A stretch of 56,326 nt of DNA from NCBI GenBank assembly GCA_029820045.1, contig JALGVE010000003.1:1-56326 (forward strand). The letters are read 5' to 3'. The translations under genes were made by a program, and so were the position numbers. Positions 42,201 through 51,510 of the stretch are shown one piece after another. The notes under the pieces were generated by a model. It was not told where the DNA came from. It saw only the letters and a list, made by a program, of their open reading frames with translations, and searched no databases. The first letter of the stretch is position 1, and every line of letters starts with the position of its first letter. The DNA is from Candidatus Zipacnadia bacterium. Lineage in GTDB: Bacteria; Armatimonadota; Zipacnadia; Zipacnadales; UBA5352.

Positions 42201-42857
42201 CGGCTCTCCGCCCGCGAGAGCTTCCTCAAGGAGCAGCGCGAGGACCTGGAGGCGGCGCGGGAGGACCTGCTCCAGATCATTGCCGAGATTGACACCGCGG
42301 CCGAACAGCAGTTCATGGCTACCTTCGAGCGGCTCGCCGAGGAGTTCAATGATATCTTCGTGCGGCTCTTCGGCGGCGGGAGCACTCAGCTTTATCTGAG
42401 CGACCCGGACAATCCGCTCGAATCGGGCGTCGAGGTCGTCGCGCAACCTCCCGGCAACCGGCAGAAGCACCTGTTGTCGCTTTCCGGTGGACAGCGAGCC
42501 ATGACCGCGCTGGCGCTCTTGTTCGCAATGCTCAGGGTCAGGCCCAGCCCGTTCTGCGTGCTCGACGAGATAGATGCCTCTCTCGATGCCAGCAACACTG
42601 ACAGGTTCGTCGAGCTGCTGCGCGACTTCGCTGAGCGCTCGCAGATCATCATCATCACGCATAACCCCCGCACCATGGAGGCGGCGCATGTCCTGCACGG
42701 CGTGACCATGGACGAGCCCGGCGTCTCCCGGCGCATCTCGGTGGAACTGCGGGAGGCGCAGCGGCAGGCCGAGGAGAGGGCGCGCGTCGAGCGCGAGCAG
42801 CACACCACAGACGCTCCGGATGCGCAGCCGGTACACGAGGAAGTGGCCGGGTCATAG
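39213..42857 (+). CDS. smc: Chromosome segregation protein SMC
   Basis: 1214 residues, full-length SMC. It forms the ATP-driven ring that compacts and segregates DNA with ScpA/ScpB. Walker A is GPNGVGKS (31-38), with Val where Ser is more usual. Two long coiled coils (~165-480 and ~670-1000) flank the hinge (~500-660, with GIRGVVGELVEV). The C-terminal head has LSLSGGQRAM (signature) and VLDEIDASLD (Walker B, ~1115). Many shadow frames arise from the Ala/Glu/Arg-rich coils. It is followed by ftsY, the usual smc-ftsY neighbourhood. Confidence 0.97.
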   Translation: MYLKRLEMRGFKTFARRTEFELEPGLTAVVGPNGVGKSNIADAIVWSLGEQSNRAVRAQTSQDVIFAGSETRSPLGMGEVKLVVDNSDGALPIDFSEVEICRRLYRTGESEYAINNSACRLRDIHDLFVDTGIGQAAYSLVGQGEIDAILSARSEDRRELIEEVAGIGKYRRRRQEARRKLDDTEANVRRISDIIYELSSQREPLEEQAVKARQYREIDRALRELELKLLGLEYKERQQALGKLANDQSVRTADLESTRAQLTLLNTEGERLAADLHRLEAELEQTRQEALEAEREAERTDRAHAVSAEKLRALQERLAELEGPDGGDGEREQELTDHLTELRQQRADSEQRTDALTEELNALRQRLEQAQAQQEAQAQRVRTLERERQQHLQDAEAQEREAEALASIQGELRERVERLTSQREGLLRRYQEAAEGLEGTRVRHDQLAAQIEEARRLLAEQQRLHGELTRTLREHRTKRAILAGAATAAEARLALLEELERGHEGYDAAVQRVLAAAQAGELRGIRGVVGELVEVPSRYEQAIEAALSERLQWIVTDTQEQALAAVEYLRAQGGGYATFLPLSSLTTVAPRAAEPSGEGCLGVGARIVRPVEGMRQIVEHLLGDVLIMRDLSSALRCMRRLGHQVRAVTLQGEVIERSGAIRGGAAAGDGARLFGRARELAQVKDDLAQLKRSLAAMWECEERLEHSAQALAARLEQANGEAGEGRAELSELDRDLVHLQDQAEVTQQAVAEIDGEIGNLQGRLQETAQREQKARQQAAELRQRAQAVEADLQEARAEQRPTEELEEQRADLVQREVALAELREKERSLEALVNQAAEELSRLTHERATLSETQQRLRRQIEELTADLEQTSQDLEHKRAQAQQARTRVSEGVRAVDELRDKSEELEASSRRLRRLLDEQNEWLQRAELSLTREQAQLENIELRLADVYEVTPEQAVELAGDEETKRRTLARDVNRLKREIRSLGHVNLSAIDEVERLSARESFLKEQREDLEAAREDLLQIIAEIDTAAEQQFMATFERLAEEFNDIFVRLFGGGSTQLYLSDPDNPLESGVEVVAQPPGNRQKHLLSLSGGQRAMTALALLFAMLRVRPSPFCVLDEIDASLDASNTDRFVELLRDFAERSQIIIITHNPRTMEAAHVLHGVTMDEPGVSRRISVELREAQRQAEERARVEREQHTTDAPDAQPVHEEVAGS

Positions 42858-42895
42858 GCCCCCAGGCCGGGCGACCCATGCCGCACGTCCCCGCC

Positions 42896-42950
42896 GTGTG
42901 CCGTTGTCGTAGGTCGTGGTCGGCTGTCGGTCGTGGGATGTCGGTCGTCA
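42896..42950. repeat. Low-complexity GTCGT/GTCGGT repeats before ftsY
   Basis: A short run of imperfect copies of TCGGTCGT and GGTCGTGG lies between smc and ftsY. Confidence 0.5.
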
Positions 42951-42971
42951 ATTACCCGAGGTGATCCCCCC

Positions 42972-43841
42972 TTGCTCAGAGGCTTCATGCGCCGCGTCGG
43001 TAACGTCCTACGCGGCAGACCTACCGTAGATGCCGACACCATCGAGGAGCTGGAGGCCGCGCTCATCCAGGCGGATGTCAGCGTGCCGCTCGCGGTGGAG
43101 ATGGTCGAACAACTCCGCAACACGGCCGAGGCCAACCGTCTCCGCACCTCGGACGAGGTGATGTCCGCACTACGCGACCAAGTCTTCGAGAGGCTTCTAC
43201 CCTACGAGGCGTCAGTTGAGGCCGCGCCCGAGCCGCCCACGACCATCCTGGTGCTGGGCGTCAACGGCGTGGGCAAGACCACCAGCATCGCCAAGCTCGC
43301 CCACTACTACAAGTCCGCGGGCAACAAGGTTCTGCTGGTGGCCGGAGACACTTTCCGCGCCGCCGGCATCGAGCAGCTCCAGGAGTGGGGCCAGCGCGTC
43401 GGCTGCGAGGTCATTGCCCAGGCGATGGGCGCCGATCCCGCCGCGGTGATGTTCGATGCGGTGCAGGCCGCCATCGCCCGCGGGGCGGACTTCGTCATCG
43501 CCGACACCGCTGGCCGCCTGCATACCAAGGTCAATCTGATGGAGGAACTGCGCAAGGTCAGTCGTATCATCGAGCGGGCCCTGGGCCGGCCGCCGGACGA
43601 GCGCCTGCTCGTTATTGACGCCAACACCGGCCAGAACGCCATCAACCAGGCGCGCGAGTTCAACGAGGCCGTCGGCGTGACCGGCGTCATCATCGCGAAG
43701 CTCGATAGCACGGCCAAGGGCGGCACACTGTTGACCCTGGCGCACGAGTTGGAGATACCCATCAAGTTCGTCGGCGCCGGCGAGGGCCTCGATGACCTGG
43801 CCCCCTTCTCCGCCCGCGAGTTCGCCGATGGCATCGTCTGA
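42972..43841 (+). CDS. ftsY: Signal recognition particle receptor FtsY
   Basis: 289 residues from TTG 42972. I chose this start because GAGGTGATC, a near-perfect complement of the 16S rRNA tail, lies just upstream; ATG 42987 is the alternative. It is the membrane GTPase that docks SRP-bound ribosomes. Only the N and G domains are present, with no acidic A domain. G-domain motifs: GVNGVGKTTSIAKLA, VAGDTFRAA, DTAGRLHTK and AKLDSTAKGG. It lies 114 bp after smc. Confidence 0.95.
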   Translation: MLRGFMRRVGNVLRGRPTVDADTIEELEAALIQADVSVPLAVEMVEQLRNTAEANRLRTSDEVMSALRDQVFERLLPYEASVEAAPEPPTTILVLGVNGVGKTTSIAKLAHYYKSAGNKVLLVAGDTFRAAGIEQLQEWGQRVGCEVIAQAMGADPAAVMFDAVQAAIARGADFVIADTAGRLHTKVNLMEELRKVSRIIERALGRPPDERLLVIDANTGQNAINQAREFNEAVGVTGVIIAKLDSTAKGGTLLTLAHELEIPIKFVGAGEGLDDLAPFSAREFADGIV

Positions 43842-43913
43842 CACCCGCCGACAGAGCGCATGGCCGGACAGGCGCCCCGCCTGCCCGGCACGTTTGCCGT
43901 AAAGGGGGAAAAC

Positions 43914-45359
43914 ATGCAGAGCCTTGCTGAGTTCGCCGTGCGAGCCGCGGTGGCGGCGGGCGCCTCCTACGCTGACGCGCGCTTTGTCAGTCGGCGGGAC
44001 GACACCCTCCGCGTCAAGAACGGCTCCCCGGAAACGGTCGTCGCGCAGAGCACGCAGGGCGTGGGGGTGCGCGTCATTGCCGACGGCGCCTGGGGCTTCG
44101 CCGCGACCGGCGACACGGAGGAGACCGAGGTCAGGCTGGCTGCCCGCCACGCCGTGGAGCTCGCGCGCGCCGCCGCGACGACCACGAAGGAGCCCGTCCG
44201 CCTCGCAGAGGTGCAGCCGGTCGTTGACGAAGTGCGCGCGCAGGTCGAGATGGACCCCGCCGATGTGCCCCTGGAGGACCGCCTCGCTCTGCTCCTGGAG
44301 TGCGACCGAGAGATGCGCAAGCAGGACCTCGCGGTCGCGCAGGGACGCATCTTCACCCGCCGACAAGAGCAGCACTTCGCCAGCAGCGAGGGCGCCTCGA
44401 TCTACGAGGAGCGCATCGAGACCGGCGCGGGCATCGAGGCGCTGGCGGCGGACGCGGATCAGACGCAGCGGCGCTCGTACCCCGCCTCGCACGGCGGCCA
44501 GGTCATGACCCGCGGCTACGAGCTGGTCGAGGAGCTCCACCTGGCGGACCACGCCGCCGAGATAGCCGAGGAGGCGATGCGCCTGTTGGAGGCGCCCATC
44601 TGCCCCAGCGGAGAGATGGACCTCATCCTCGCCGGCGGCCAGCTCGCGCTCCAGCTTCACGAGTCCTGCGGGCATCCCATCGAGCTGGACCGCGTGCTCG
44701 GGACCGAGGCCAGCTACGCCGGGACCAGCTTCCTGGTGCTGGACAAGCTCGGCAAGCTGCGCTACGGCTCCGAGCATGTCAACATCACTGCCGATGCGAC
44801 ACTGCCGGGCGGCCTCGGCTCGTTCGCCTACGATGACGAGGGTGTTCCCGCGCAGCGGGCCGACATTGTAAAGGACGGCCTCTTCGTCGGCTACCTCAGC
44901 TCGCGTGAGACGGCGGCCACGCTCGGGATGACGAGCAACGGCGCCATGCGCGCCGACGGCTGGCGCCGGCTGCCCATCATCCGCATGACCAACATCAACC
45001 TGAAGCCCGGCGAGCAGACGCTGGAGCAGATCATCGCCTCCACCGAGCGTGGCATCTTGATGGCGGAGAACCGAAGCTGGAGCATTGATGACAGGCGGCT
45101 GAACTTTCAGTTCGGCGCGGAGGTGGGGCGGCTGATTGAGGACGGCGAGATCGTCGGCATCGTGCGCAACCCGACTTACACGGGCATAACGCCCAAGTTC
45201 TGGAACTCCTGCGACGCAGTGGCCAGCGCTGATAGCTGGGTCATCTGGGGCGTGCCCAACTGCGGCAAGGGGGAGCCCGGGCAGACGGCGCACGTCGGCC
45301 ACGGCGTGTCGGCCGCGCGCTTCAGAAACGTCCGCGTGGGGGTACTTGGCGATGAGTGA
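43914..45359 (+). CDS. tldD: Metalloprotease TldD
   Basis: 481 residues from ATG 43914, preceded by AAGGGGG; an upstream in-frame ATG lacks such a site. TldD is the zinc-bearing half of the TldD/TldE peptidase. HESCGH (249-254) is the H-E-x-x-x-H zinc motif. In known systems the pair degrades small modified peptides and unfolded fragments through a narrow pore. It overlaps pmbA by eight bases, indicating coupled translation. No peptide-modification genes are nearby, so housekeeping peptide turnover is likely. Confidence 0.94.
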   Translation: MQSLAEFAVRAAVAAGASYADARFVSRRDDTLRVKNGSPETVVAQSTQGVGVRVIADGAWGFAATGDTEETEVRLAARHAVELARAAATTTKEPVRLAEVQPVVDEVRAQVEMDPADVPLEDRLALLLECDREMRKQDLAVAQGRIFTRRQEQHFASSEGASIYEERIETGAGIEALAADADQTQRRSYPASHGGQVMTRGYELVEELHLADHAAEIAEEAMRLLEAPICPSGEMDLILAGGQLALQLHESCGHPIELDRVLGTEASYAGTSFLVLDKLGKLRYGSEHVNITADATLPGGLGSFAYDDEGVPAQRADIVKDGLFVGYLSSRETAATLGMTSNGAMRADGWRRLPIIRMTNINLKPGEQTLEQIIASTERGILMAENRSWSIDDRRLNFQFGAEVGRLIEDGEIVGIVRNPTYTGITPKFWNSCDAVASADSWVIWGVPNCGKGEPGQTAHVGHGVSAARFRNVRVGVLGDE

Positions 45360-46698
45360 GAAGCTGGTCATGCAGCGTGAACAAGCTCTTAACATCTGCG
45401 AGCAAGTCCTCGCGGCCTCCACCGCCGACCAGACGGAAGTCCTCCTCTCGGCAGGCCGGAGTGAGCTAACCCGCTTCGCGAACGACCACATCCATCAGAA
45501 CGTCGCCGAGCACGACACCGGTGTGCGCGTGCGCGCGGTCATCGGCAAGCGCATCGGCGTCGCCGTCGGCAATGACGTGTCACGCGAGGGGCTGGCGGGA
45601 ACGGCGGAGCGGGCGTGCGAGCTTGCGCGCCTTGCCGAGCCCAACCCGGAGTTCCTCTCGCTTCCTGAGCGCCAAGAGATGGCGCAGGCAGTTCGCGGCG
45701 TGCCGCGCACCGCGCAGTTCGGGCCGCAGGATCGCGCGGAGGCCGTGCGTACGCTCATCGCAGTCGCTGAGGCCGCGGGACAGACCGCGGCCGGCGCCTT
45801 CAGCGTCTCCGCTAACGCCTTGGCCGTTGCCAACTCACTGGGTGTGCGCGCGTTCGAGGAGCGCACCTCCGCGAACTTGCGCCTGGTCTTCAGCGCCGAG
45901 GACAGCAGCGGCTTCGCTCAGGCCGTGTCCGCCGATGTCGCCGACCTTGACCCCGAGGCCCTCGCACGCACCGCCGCCGAGAAGTGCCGCGCCTCCGCAC
46001 ATCCGGTTGAGGTGGACCCGGGCGAATATGACGTGGTGCTGGAGGAGGAAGCCGTCGCAGACATGGTGGGGATGCTGGGGTACTACGCCTTCGGCGCGAT
46101 GGCCTATCAGGACGGCAGCGGCCTCTTTACCGGCCGCCTCGGGGAGCAGGTCTGCGGGGGGAACATCACCATCTGGGACGACGCCCTGGACGAGCGCGGC
46201 TTGCGGTCCTCCTTCGACTTCGAGGGCGTGCCCAAGCAGCGCGTGGAGCTGATCACCGGCGGAGTCGCCGCCGGCGTTGTGTACGATTCCTTCACGGCAG
46301 GTCGCGACCCGCATGGCAGGAGGCAATCCACCGGCCATGCCTTGCCCGCGCCAAGCGGCGGACCGATGCCCCTCAACTTGTTCGTTGCCACCGGCGACGC
46401 CGACCTGCAACAGATGATCGCCGCCACCGACCGCGGCCTGCTCGTCACGCGCTTTCACTACACCAACATGCTCAGGCCCAAGCAGAGCGTGCTGACCGGC
46501 ATGACGCGCGATGGCACCTTCCTCATCGAGGGGGGCGAGGTCGTGGGCGGCGTGAAGAACCTACGCTTCACGCAGAGTATCCTGCAGGCGCTGAGCAAGG
46601 TGGAGATGATCGGGACCGAGGGGAAGCTGACCGGCCACGTCTGGACTCCGGCCATGAACATACGCGACTTCAACTTCTCCGGCGCGACCGAGTTCTGA
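45352..46698 (+). CDS. pmbA: TldE/PmbA, partner of TldD
   Basis: 448 residues from ATG 45352; an in-frame TTG six bases earlier is less likely. It is homologous to TldD but without the HExxxH motif, as expected for TldE. Family signatures: LLSAGRSELTRFANDHIHQN at the start, RDPHGRRQSTGHALP, and TNMLRPKQSVLTGMTRDG near the end. It starts inside the tldD stop region, so the two proteins are made together and should form the heterodimer. Confidence 0.94.
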   Translation: MSEKLVMQREQALNICEQVLAASTADQTEVLLSAGRSELTRFANDHIHQNVAEHDTGVRVRAVIGKRIGVAVGNDVSREGLAGTAERACELARLAEPNPEFLSLPERQEMAQAVRGVPRTAQFGPQDRAEAVRTLIAVAEAAGQTAAGAFSVSANALAVANSLGVRAFEERTSANLRLVFSAEDSSGFAQAVSADVADLDPEALARTAAEKCRASAHPVEVDPGEYDVVLEEEAVADMVGMLGYYAFGAMAYQDGSGLFTGRLGEQVCGGNITIWDDALDERGLRSSFDFEGVPKQRVELITGGVAAGVVYDSFTAGRDPHGRRQSTGHALPAPSGGPMPLNLFVATGDADLQQMIAATDRGLLVTRFHYTNMLRPKQSVLTGMTRDGTFLIEGGEVVGGVKNLRFTQSILQALSKVEMIGTEGKLTGHVWTPAMNIRDFNFSGATEF

Positions 46699-46728
46699 CG
46701 CACCTGGTGCAATTGAGTCAGCAGGGGA

Positions 46729-47115
46729 TCAGTCGGTGTCCGACTCGTACACGGCGTCCGGGTCAAAAACCTTCTCGGCGATGGTCTCCCAGGCGCCATC
46801 GCGCATCTCCCGGAAGAAGCAGCTTCGGTACCCAAGGTGGCAGGCGGCGACGACCTGCTCGACGCCCACCAGCAGCGCATCTCCGTCACAGTCCAGCCGG
46901 ATCCAGCGCACGTACTGCAGGTGCCCGGAGGTCTCGCCCTTCACCCAGAGCTTTTGTCGCGAGCGGCTGAAGAACGTCGCCCGACCCGTCTCCACCGTCT
47001 GTCGAAGGGCCTCCTCGTTCATGTACCCGACCATGAGCACCTCGTTCGTCTCATGGTCGCAGACGATTGCCGCCACCAGGCCGCGGTCGTCGAACTTCAC
47101 CTGGTCAATGTACAT
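46729..47115 (-). CDS. hisI: Phosphoribosyl-AMP cyclohydrolase
   Basis: 128 residues, the single-domain HisI without the HisE pyrophosphohydrolase. It opens the purine ring of phosphoribosyl-AMP, the third step of histidine synthesis. Motifs: [17 protein letters not shown], the metal-binding DCDGDA, and [10 protein letters not shown] with the zinc cysteines. It is last of the his cluster, separated from hisF by 124 bp. It converges on pmbA with 30 bp between stops. Confidence 0.95.
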   Translation of the reverse strand: MYIDQVKFDDRGLVAAIVCDHETNEVLMVGYMNEEALRQTVETGRATFFSRSRQKLWVKGETSGHLQYVRWIRLDCDGDALLVGVEQVVAACHLGYRSCFFREMRDGAWETIAEKVFDPDAVYESDTD

Positions 47116-47199
47116 CCCGCAATACCTCCCGGAGCTGTTCCTCCCTTGAGCAAAGCCAAGAGCGCTGCGTTCTTGAAGTCATCGTTGCTCTTCGTCGTT

Positions 47200-47234
47200 C
47201 GCCCATTGCCCATTGCCTGTTCCCCATTGCCCGT
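47200..47234. repeat. Short CCCATTGCC repeats between hisF and hisI
   Basis: At least three close copies of CCCATTGCC lie in the hisF-hisI spacer. Confidence 0.55.
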
Positions 47235-47239
47235 CTTAC

Positions 47240-48043
47240 TCACAGCCGCACGGGGATGCCGCGCGCCGACAGCTCCTCCTTGACCTGGCGCACCGAGTAC
47301 TCCCGGAAGTGAAAGATGCTCGCCGCCAGCACCGCGTCACACTTGCCAACGGCCAGCGCCTGGTACATGTGCTCCACGTTCCCCGCGCCCCCGGAGGCGA
47401 TGACGGGAATGCCGGCGCTTTCCGAGATGCGCCTGAGCAGTTCGAGGTCGTAGCCGGCCCTGGTGCCGTCGGCGTCCATGCTGGTGACCAGCAGCTCGCC
47501 GGCCCCCAGGTCCTCAGCGCGCTTTGCGTACTCCAGCGCATCTACCTGGGTCGGCTGAGTGCCGCCGTGCGTGTGAACGAGCCACTCAATCTCCTCGTCC
47601 GGCGCAGGGCCCAGGTAGGCGTCGTCGCGCCCCTCCCGTGGCACCCGCTTGGCGTCCACGGCTACGACAATGCACTGATTGCCGAAGCGCTCGGCGCTCT
47701 CCGAGATGAGCTTCGGGTTCTGTACACCCGCAGTCATGATGGAGACCTTGTCCGCGCCCGCGTTCAGGGTCGCGCGGATGTCCTCGACGCTGCGGATGCC
47801 GCCGCCGACGGTGAAAGGGATGAAGACCTGCTCAGCGGTGCGCTTCACGATGTCCAGCATGGTGCCACGGTGCTCAATCGAGGCCGTGATGTCGAGAAAC
47901 ACCAGCTCGTCTGCGCCCTGCTCGTTGTACCATGCCGCCTGCTCCACGGGGTCGCCCGCGTCGCGGAAGTTGACGTACTGCACACCCTTGACCACGCGGC
48001 CCTCTTTCACGTCCAGACACGGAATGATCCGCTTTGCCAGCAT
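47240..48043 (-). CDS. hisF: Imidazole glycerol phosphate synthase, cyclase subunit
   Basis: 267 residues, a (beta/alpha)8 barrel. With HisH it makes imidazole glycerol phosphate and [18 protein letters not shown] carries catalytic Asp10; VVAVDAKR supplies the second catalytic Asp; VGGGIRS and ASGGAG bind phosphate. It is two bases downstream of hisA. The partner hisH is two genes upstream, so both subunits come from one mRNA. Confidence 0.96.
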   Translation of the reverse strand: MLAKRIIPCLDVKEGRVVKGVQYVNFRDAGDPVEQAAWYNEQGADELVFLDITASIEHRGTMLDIVKRTAEQVFIPFTVGGGIRSVEDIRATLNAGADKVSIMTAGVQNPKLISESAERFGNQCIVVAVDAKRVPREGRDDAYLGPAPDEEIEWLVHTHGGTQPTQVDALEYAKRAEDLGAGELLVTSMDADGTRAGYDLELLRRISESAGIPVIASGGAGNVEHMYQALAVGKCDAVLAASIFHFREYSVRQVKEELSARGIPVRL

Positions 48044-48045
48044 TG

Positions 48046-48774
48046 TCAGGCCCTCCCTGCGGCGACGCGCACGGCCTCTGCGAGGTTCAGGTCCCCGGTG
48101 TAGAGGGCGCGCCCGGTGATAGCGCCGACCACGCCGAACGGTTCCAACTCTTTGAGCGCGCGGATGTCGTCCAGCGACTTCACGCCTCCCGCCGCGATGA
48201 TGCTCAGGTCGGTGCTTTCCGCAAGCTCGCGCAGGGCCGCCAGGTTGGGCCCGGTCAACATCCCATCACGGGCGATGTCGGTGTGCACGACTTCGCGTAC
48301 GCCCATCTCCTGAATGCTCAGCGCGAACTCCAGCGCCGGCATCTCCGAGGTCTGCACCCAGCCCTCGATGGCGACGCGGCCGTCGCGAGCGTCAATGCTG
48401 ACGCTGATGGCGTCGCCGAAGCGGTCGAGCGCCGCTCGCAGCATCTGCGGGCGGCCCACCGCGCTGGTCCCTAGCAGCGCCCAGCGCACGCCCAGGTCAA
48501 GAGCTTGCTGGATGTCGTCCAGGTTGCGCAGTCCACCACCGAGATCAACCGGGATCTCCACCGCCTGTACAATGCGCTTGATGGAAGCGAGGTTCACCGG
48601 CCGTCCCTGGATGGCGCCATCGAGGTCCACCACGTGGAGGCGCTCGGCGCCCTCGCCCTGCCAGCGCTGAACTACCTCGGCGGGGTCATCCGAGTACACG
48701 GTGCGGCGGGACATGTCCCCGCGCTCCAGCCGCACGACCTGCCCCTCGGACAGGTCAATCGCGGGAATGACCAT
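48046..48774 (-). CDS. hisA: ProFAR isomerase (HisA)
   Basis: 242 residues from ATG 48774, which shares its A with the hisH stop (TGATG), a typical coupled arrangement; GTG 48777 is an alternative. It opens the ribose ring of ProFAR by an Amadori rearrangement. [14 protein letters not shown] carries the catalytic Asp; [12 protein letters not shown] and DLGGGLRN are phosphate-binding barrel motifs; [10 protein letters not shown] carries the second Asp. Confidence 0.95.
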   Translation of the reverse strand: MVIPAIDLSEGQVVRLERGDMSRRTVYSDDPAEVVQRWQGEGAERLHVVDLDGAIQGRPVNLASIKRIVQAVEIPVDLGGGLRNLDDIQQALDLGVRWALLGTSAVGRPQMLRAALDRFGDAISVSIDARDGRVAIEGWVQTSEMPALEFALSIQEMGVREVVHTDIARDGMLTGPNLAALRELAESTDLSIIAAGGVKSLDDIRALKELEPFGVVGAITGRALYTGDLNLAEAVRVAAGRA

Positions 48775-49385
48775 CACTGCGCCTGCACCAGCCTGCGGAA
48801 GTTGTCGAGAATGCGCAGCCCCACGTCATGGCTCTTCTCCGGGTGGAACTGCGTGGCGAAGAGGTTGCCACGCCGGATCGCGGAGCAGAACTCGTGGCCG
48901 TAGTCGGTGGTCGTCGCGATGACCGACTCATCCTCGGGTACCACATAATAAGAGTGCACGAAGTAGACGTAGGAACCTTCCTCGACGCCCTCAAGCTGCG
49001 GGCACTGCTGCTTGATGTTGAGTTGGTTCCAGCCGATCTGCGGGATCTTCAGGTCGTGATCGAACCGAACCACCTTCCCGGGGATCACGCCCAGCCCCTC
49101 GTGCGGTCCCCCCTCATCGCTCTCCGAGAACAGCATCTGCAAGCCCAGGCAGATACCGAGGAAGGGGCGGTTCGCCTCAATCACGCGCTTGATCGGCTCG
49201 ACCAGCTCGTGCTCCCGGAGATTTGCCATGCAGTCGCCGAAGGCGCCAACGCCGGGAAGGATGACCCCGTCCGCCTTCTCGATGGCCGCGGCCTCGCTGG
49301 TGACCTCAGCCTCGCCTCCCACGTAGCGCAACGCGTTGTATACGCTGCCCAGGTTGCCCATCCCGTAGTCAATGACGGCTATCAT
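48774..49385 (-). CDS. hisH: Imidazole glycerol phosphate synthase, glutaminase subunit
   Basis: 203 residues, class I glutamine amidotransferase. It releases ammonia that passes through the HisF barrel. The catalytic triad is visible: Cys79 in GICLGLQ, His181 and Glu183 in QFHPEKSH. PGVGAFGDCM forms part of the oxyanion region. It overlaps hisA by one base. A 159-bp gap separates it from hisB. Confidence 0.96.
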   Translation of the reverse strand: MIAVIDYGMGNLGSVYNALRYVGGEAEVTSEAAAIEKADGVILPGVGAFGDCMANLREHELVEPIKRVIEANRPFLGICLGLQMLFSESDEGGPHEGLGVIPGKVVRFDHDLKIPQIGWNQLNIKQQCPQLEGVEEGSYVYFVHSYYVVPEDESVIATTTDYGHEFCSAIRRGNLFATQFHPEKSHDVGLRILDNFRRLVQAQ

Positions 49386-49544
49386 GAACGCTCTTCTCCG
49401 CGTGTTGTTCCGGTTCGCTGAACTCGCGCATTGCGTGGCGCCAGGGCGCGGGGCGTGTACCGCCTCCCCTCTCCTCCCGGACCCCTCCTGTCCATCGTAG
49501 CCGTGGCGAAGGCGGAAGCCCTGCGCCAGGGCGGATGGGCGTCG

Positions 49545-50135
49545 CTAGAGAACGCCCTTGGTGGACGGGATGTCGCTCACCCGCTCATCAATCTGCGTCG
49601 CCTCATCGAGCGCCCGCGCCAAGGACTTGAAGGCCGACTCTGCGACGTGGTGCGCGTTGCCGCCGGACTGCTGCACGACGTGCAGAGCCATGCCGGCGTT
49701 GGAGGCCAGGGCCCGGAAGAACTCGCACACCAGCTCCGTGTCGAACTCGCCAACCTTGGGCGCATTGAAGGAGAGTTCGCAACGCACGTAGGAGCGGCCG
49801 CCCAGGTCCACCGTCACCAGCACCAGCGCCTCATCCATGGGACAGAGCGCCAGCCCGTAGCGCACCAGACCGCGCTTGTCCCCGACCGCCTCGGCGATCG
49901 CCTGGCCCAGCACGATACCGACGTCCTCCACCAGGTGGTGGTAGTCCACCTCAATGTCCCCGGCGGCCTCGATTCTCAGATCGAAGAGGCCGTGCCGCGC
50001 GATGTGCGAGAGCATGTGATCGAAGAAGCCCACGCCGGTATTGATCTCGTACTGGCCGGAGCCATCAAGGTCAAGCGTGAGGGCGATCTGCGTCTCGGTG
50101 GTGTTCCGTTCGATGGTCGCTGAGCGAGCACTCAC
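49545..50135 (-). CDS. hisB: Imidazoleglycerol-phosphate dehydratase
   Basis: 196 residues, the single-function HisB with no phosphatase domain. Metal-binding motifs GFFDHMLSHIARHG and DYHHLVEDVGI appear, with a second His/Glu set (FFRALASNAGMALHV) in the C-terminal half. The start is a GTG overlapping the hisD stop by four bases (GTGA), with GGAGAGG upstream. Confidence 0.96.
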   Translation of the reverse strand: MSARSATIERNTTETQIALTLDLDGSGQYEINTGVGFFDHMLSHIARHGLFDLRIEAAGDIEVDYHHLVEDVGIVLGQAIAEAVGDKRGLVRYGLALCPMDEALVLVTVDLGGRSYVRCELSFNAPKVGEFDTELVCEFFRALASNAGMALHVVQQSGGNAHHVAESAFKSLARALDEATQIDERVSDIPSTKGVL

Positions 50136-51421
50136 TTGTCCCTCTCCTCTCCCGATGGGAAGGGCCCGAAGCCGAAGCGCCGTCGTAGTCGCACCGCGGC
50201 AGCGTGTGCGTCAAGGCCCTCGGCCTCGGCCAACACCTCCACGTCCGGCGCGAGCCTGCCGAAGCCGCGCTCCGTGGCATAGATGAGTGATGAGCTTTTG
50301 AGGAAATCGCGCACTGACAGCCCCGACGAGAACCTGGCCGCGCCGCCCGTCGGTAGCACGTGGCTGGGGCCGGCCGCGTAGTCCCCTAGCGACACCGTCG
50401 CCAGCGCGCCCAGGAATATCGCGCCCGCCGACTCCACCTGCTCCAGCAGGCCGAAGGGCTCCGCCACGAAGAGTTGAAGGTGCTCGGGCGCGACCTCGCT
50501 GGCAAGCCGGGCGGCGGCGCCGAGATCCTGCACGAGCGCGATCATGCCGAAGTCTTCCAGCGACTGCTCGATCAGCTCCGAGCGCTCAAGCTGCTGCAGT
50601 TGGCGCTCCAGCGCCGCTGACACCGCGGTTGCCAGGTCCTCGGAATCGGTGGCAAGTATGACTGTGTTGTCGCCGGTGTGCTCAGCCTGGGCGAGCAGGT
50701 CGGCAGCTACCCAGGCCGGGTCCGCGGAGCCGTCCGCGATCACCATGGACTCGCTGGGCCCCGCCAGCGAGTCTATCCCGACCCGCCCGTAGACGAGCCG
50801 CTTGGCGGCCATCGTGTAGGGGTTGCCCGGCCCTGCGATCATCGCCACCGGCTCCACGGTTTCAGTGCCGAAGGCGAGCGCCGCGATGGCCTGCGCCCCA
50901 CCCATGCGGTAGACCTCATCCACCCCGCACTCGCCCACCGCCACCAGGATGAACGGGTCCACCGAGCCGTCCTTGCGCGGCGGCGTGGCTATCACGACCC
51001 GCTCTACGCCCGCGGCGCGCGCCGGCTCCACCGCCATGTGCACGGTGGCGAACAGCGGCGCGCTGAAGCCCGGGACGTGTATCCCCGCCGACGCAACCGC
51101 CCGCACCCGCTCACCGAGCAGCAGGCCGTCGAAGCTCTCCAGCCAGGATTGCGGCAACTGCCGTTCGTGATAGGTGCGGACGTTCTCCCGCGCGCGACGA
51201 AAGGCGCCTAACCACTCGGTGGGCACCTCATCATACGCGGTCTCGATTGCCTCAGGCGGGACCAGGAGCTGATCGGCCGCGAAGGTCGGACAGTCGAAGC
51301 GCTGCGTGTACTCGACTACGGCCGCGTCGCCCTCGCGTTCCACGCGCTGGACGATCTCGCGCGCAGCCTCCTCGATATGCGCAGGCATCCTGCGCGGCTC
51401 CCGCTCGCGCAATACCTCCAA
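50132..51421 (-). CDS. hisD: Histidinol dehydrogenase
   Basis: 429 residues from TTG 51421; ATG 51388 is the alternative, and neither has a perfect ribosome-binding site. It performs the last two oxidations to L-histidine with NAD. APEHLQL holds the catalytic Glu/His pair; AGPSHVLPTGGAARFSSGLSV and ATPPRKDG are hallmark segments; zinc is bound by Gln, His, Asp and His. It is first of the his genes, 89 bp after dnaE. Confidence 0.95.
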   Translation of the reverse strand: MEVLREREPRRMPAHIEEAAREIVQRVEREGDAAVVEYTQRFDCPTFAADQLLVPPEAIETAYDEVPTEWLGAFRRARENVRTYHERQLPQSWLESFDGLLLGERVRAVASAGIHVPGFSAPLFATVHMAVEPARAAGVERVVIATPPRKDGSVDPFILVAVGECGVDEVYRMGGAQAIAALAFGTETVEPVAMIAGPGNPYTMAAKRLVYGRVGIDSLAGPSESMVIADGSADPAWVAADLLAQAEHTGDNTVILATDSEDLATAVSAALERQLQQLERSELIEQSLEDFGMIALVQDLGAAARLASEVAPEHLQLFVAEPFGLLEQVESAGAIFLGALATVSLGDYAAGPSHVLPTGGAARFSSGLSVRDFLKSSSLIYATERGFGRLAPDVEVLAEAEGLDAHAAAVRLRRRFGFGPFPSGEERDK

Positions 51422-51510
51422 GCAGACGCCCAGGCCCGCGCGAGCGTCTATCGTCGCTACCGGACTGTCCAGCGCTCGTTACCCCCTGCCTTCGGCCCTC
51501 CGCAGTCGCC

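Noticed and set aside
43212-45491. 759-codon open frame opposite ftsY, tldD and the start of pmbA
   Set aside because: It spans several well-supported genes and its composition is that of a shadow frame.
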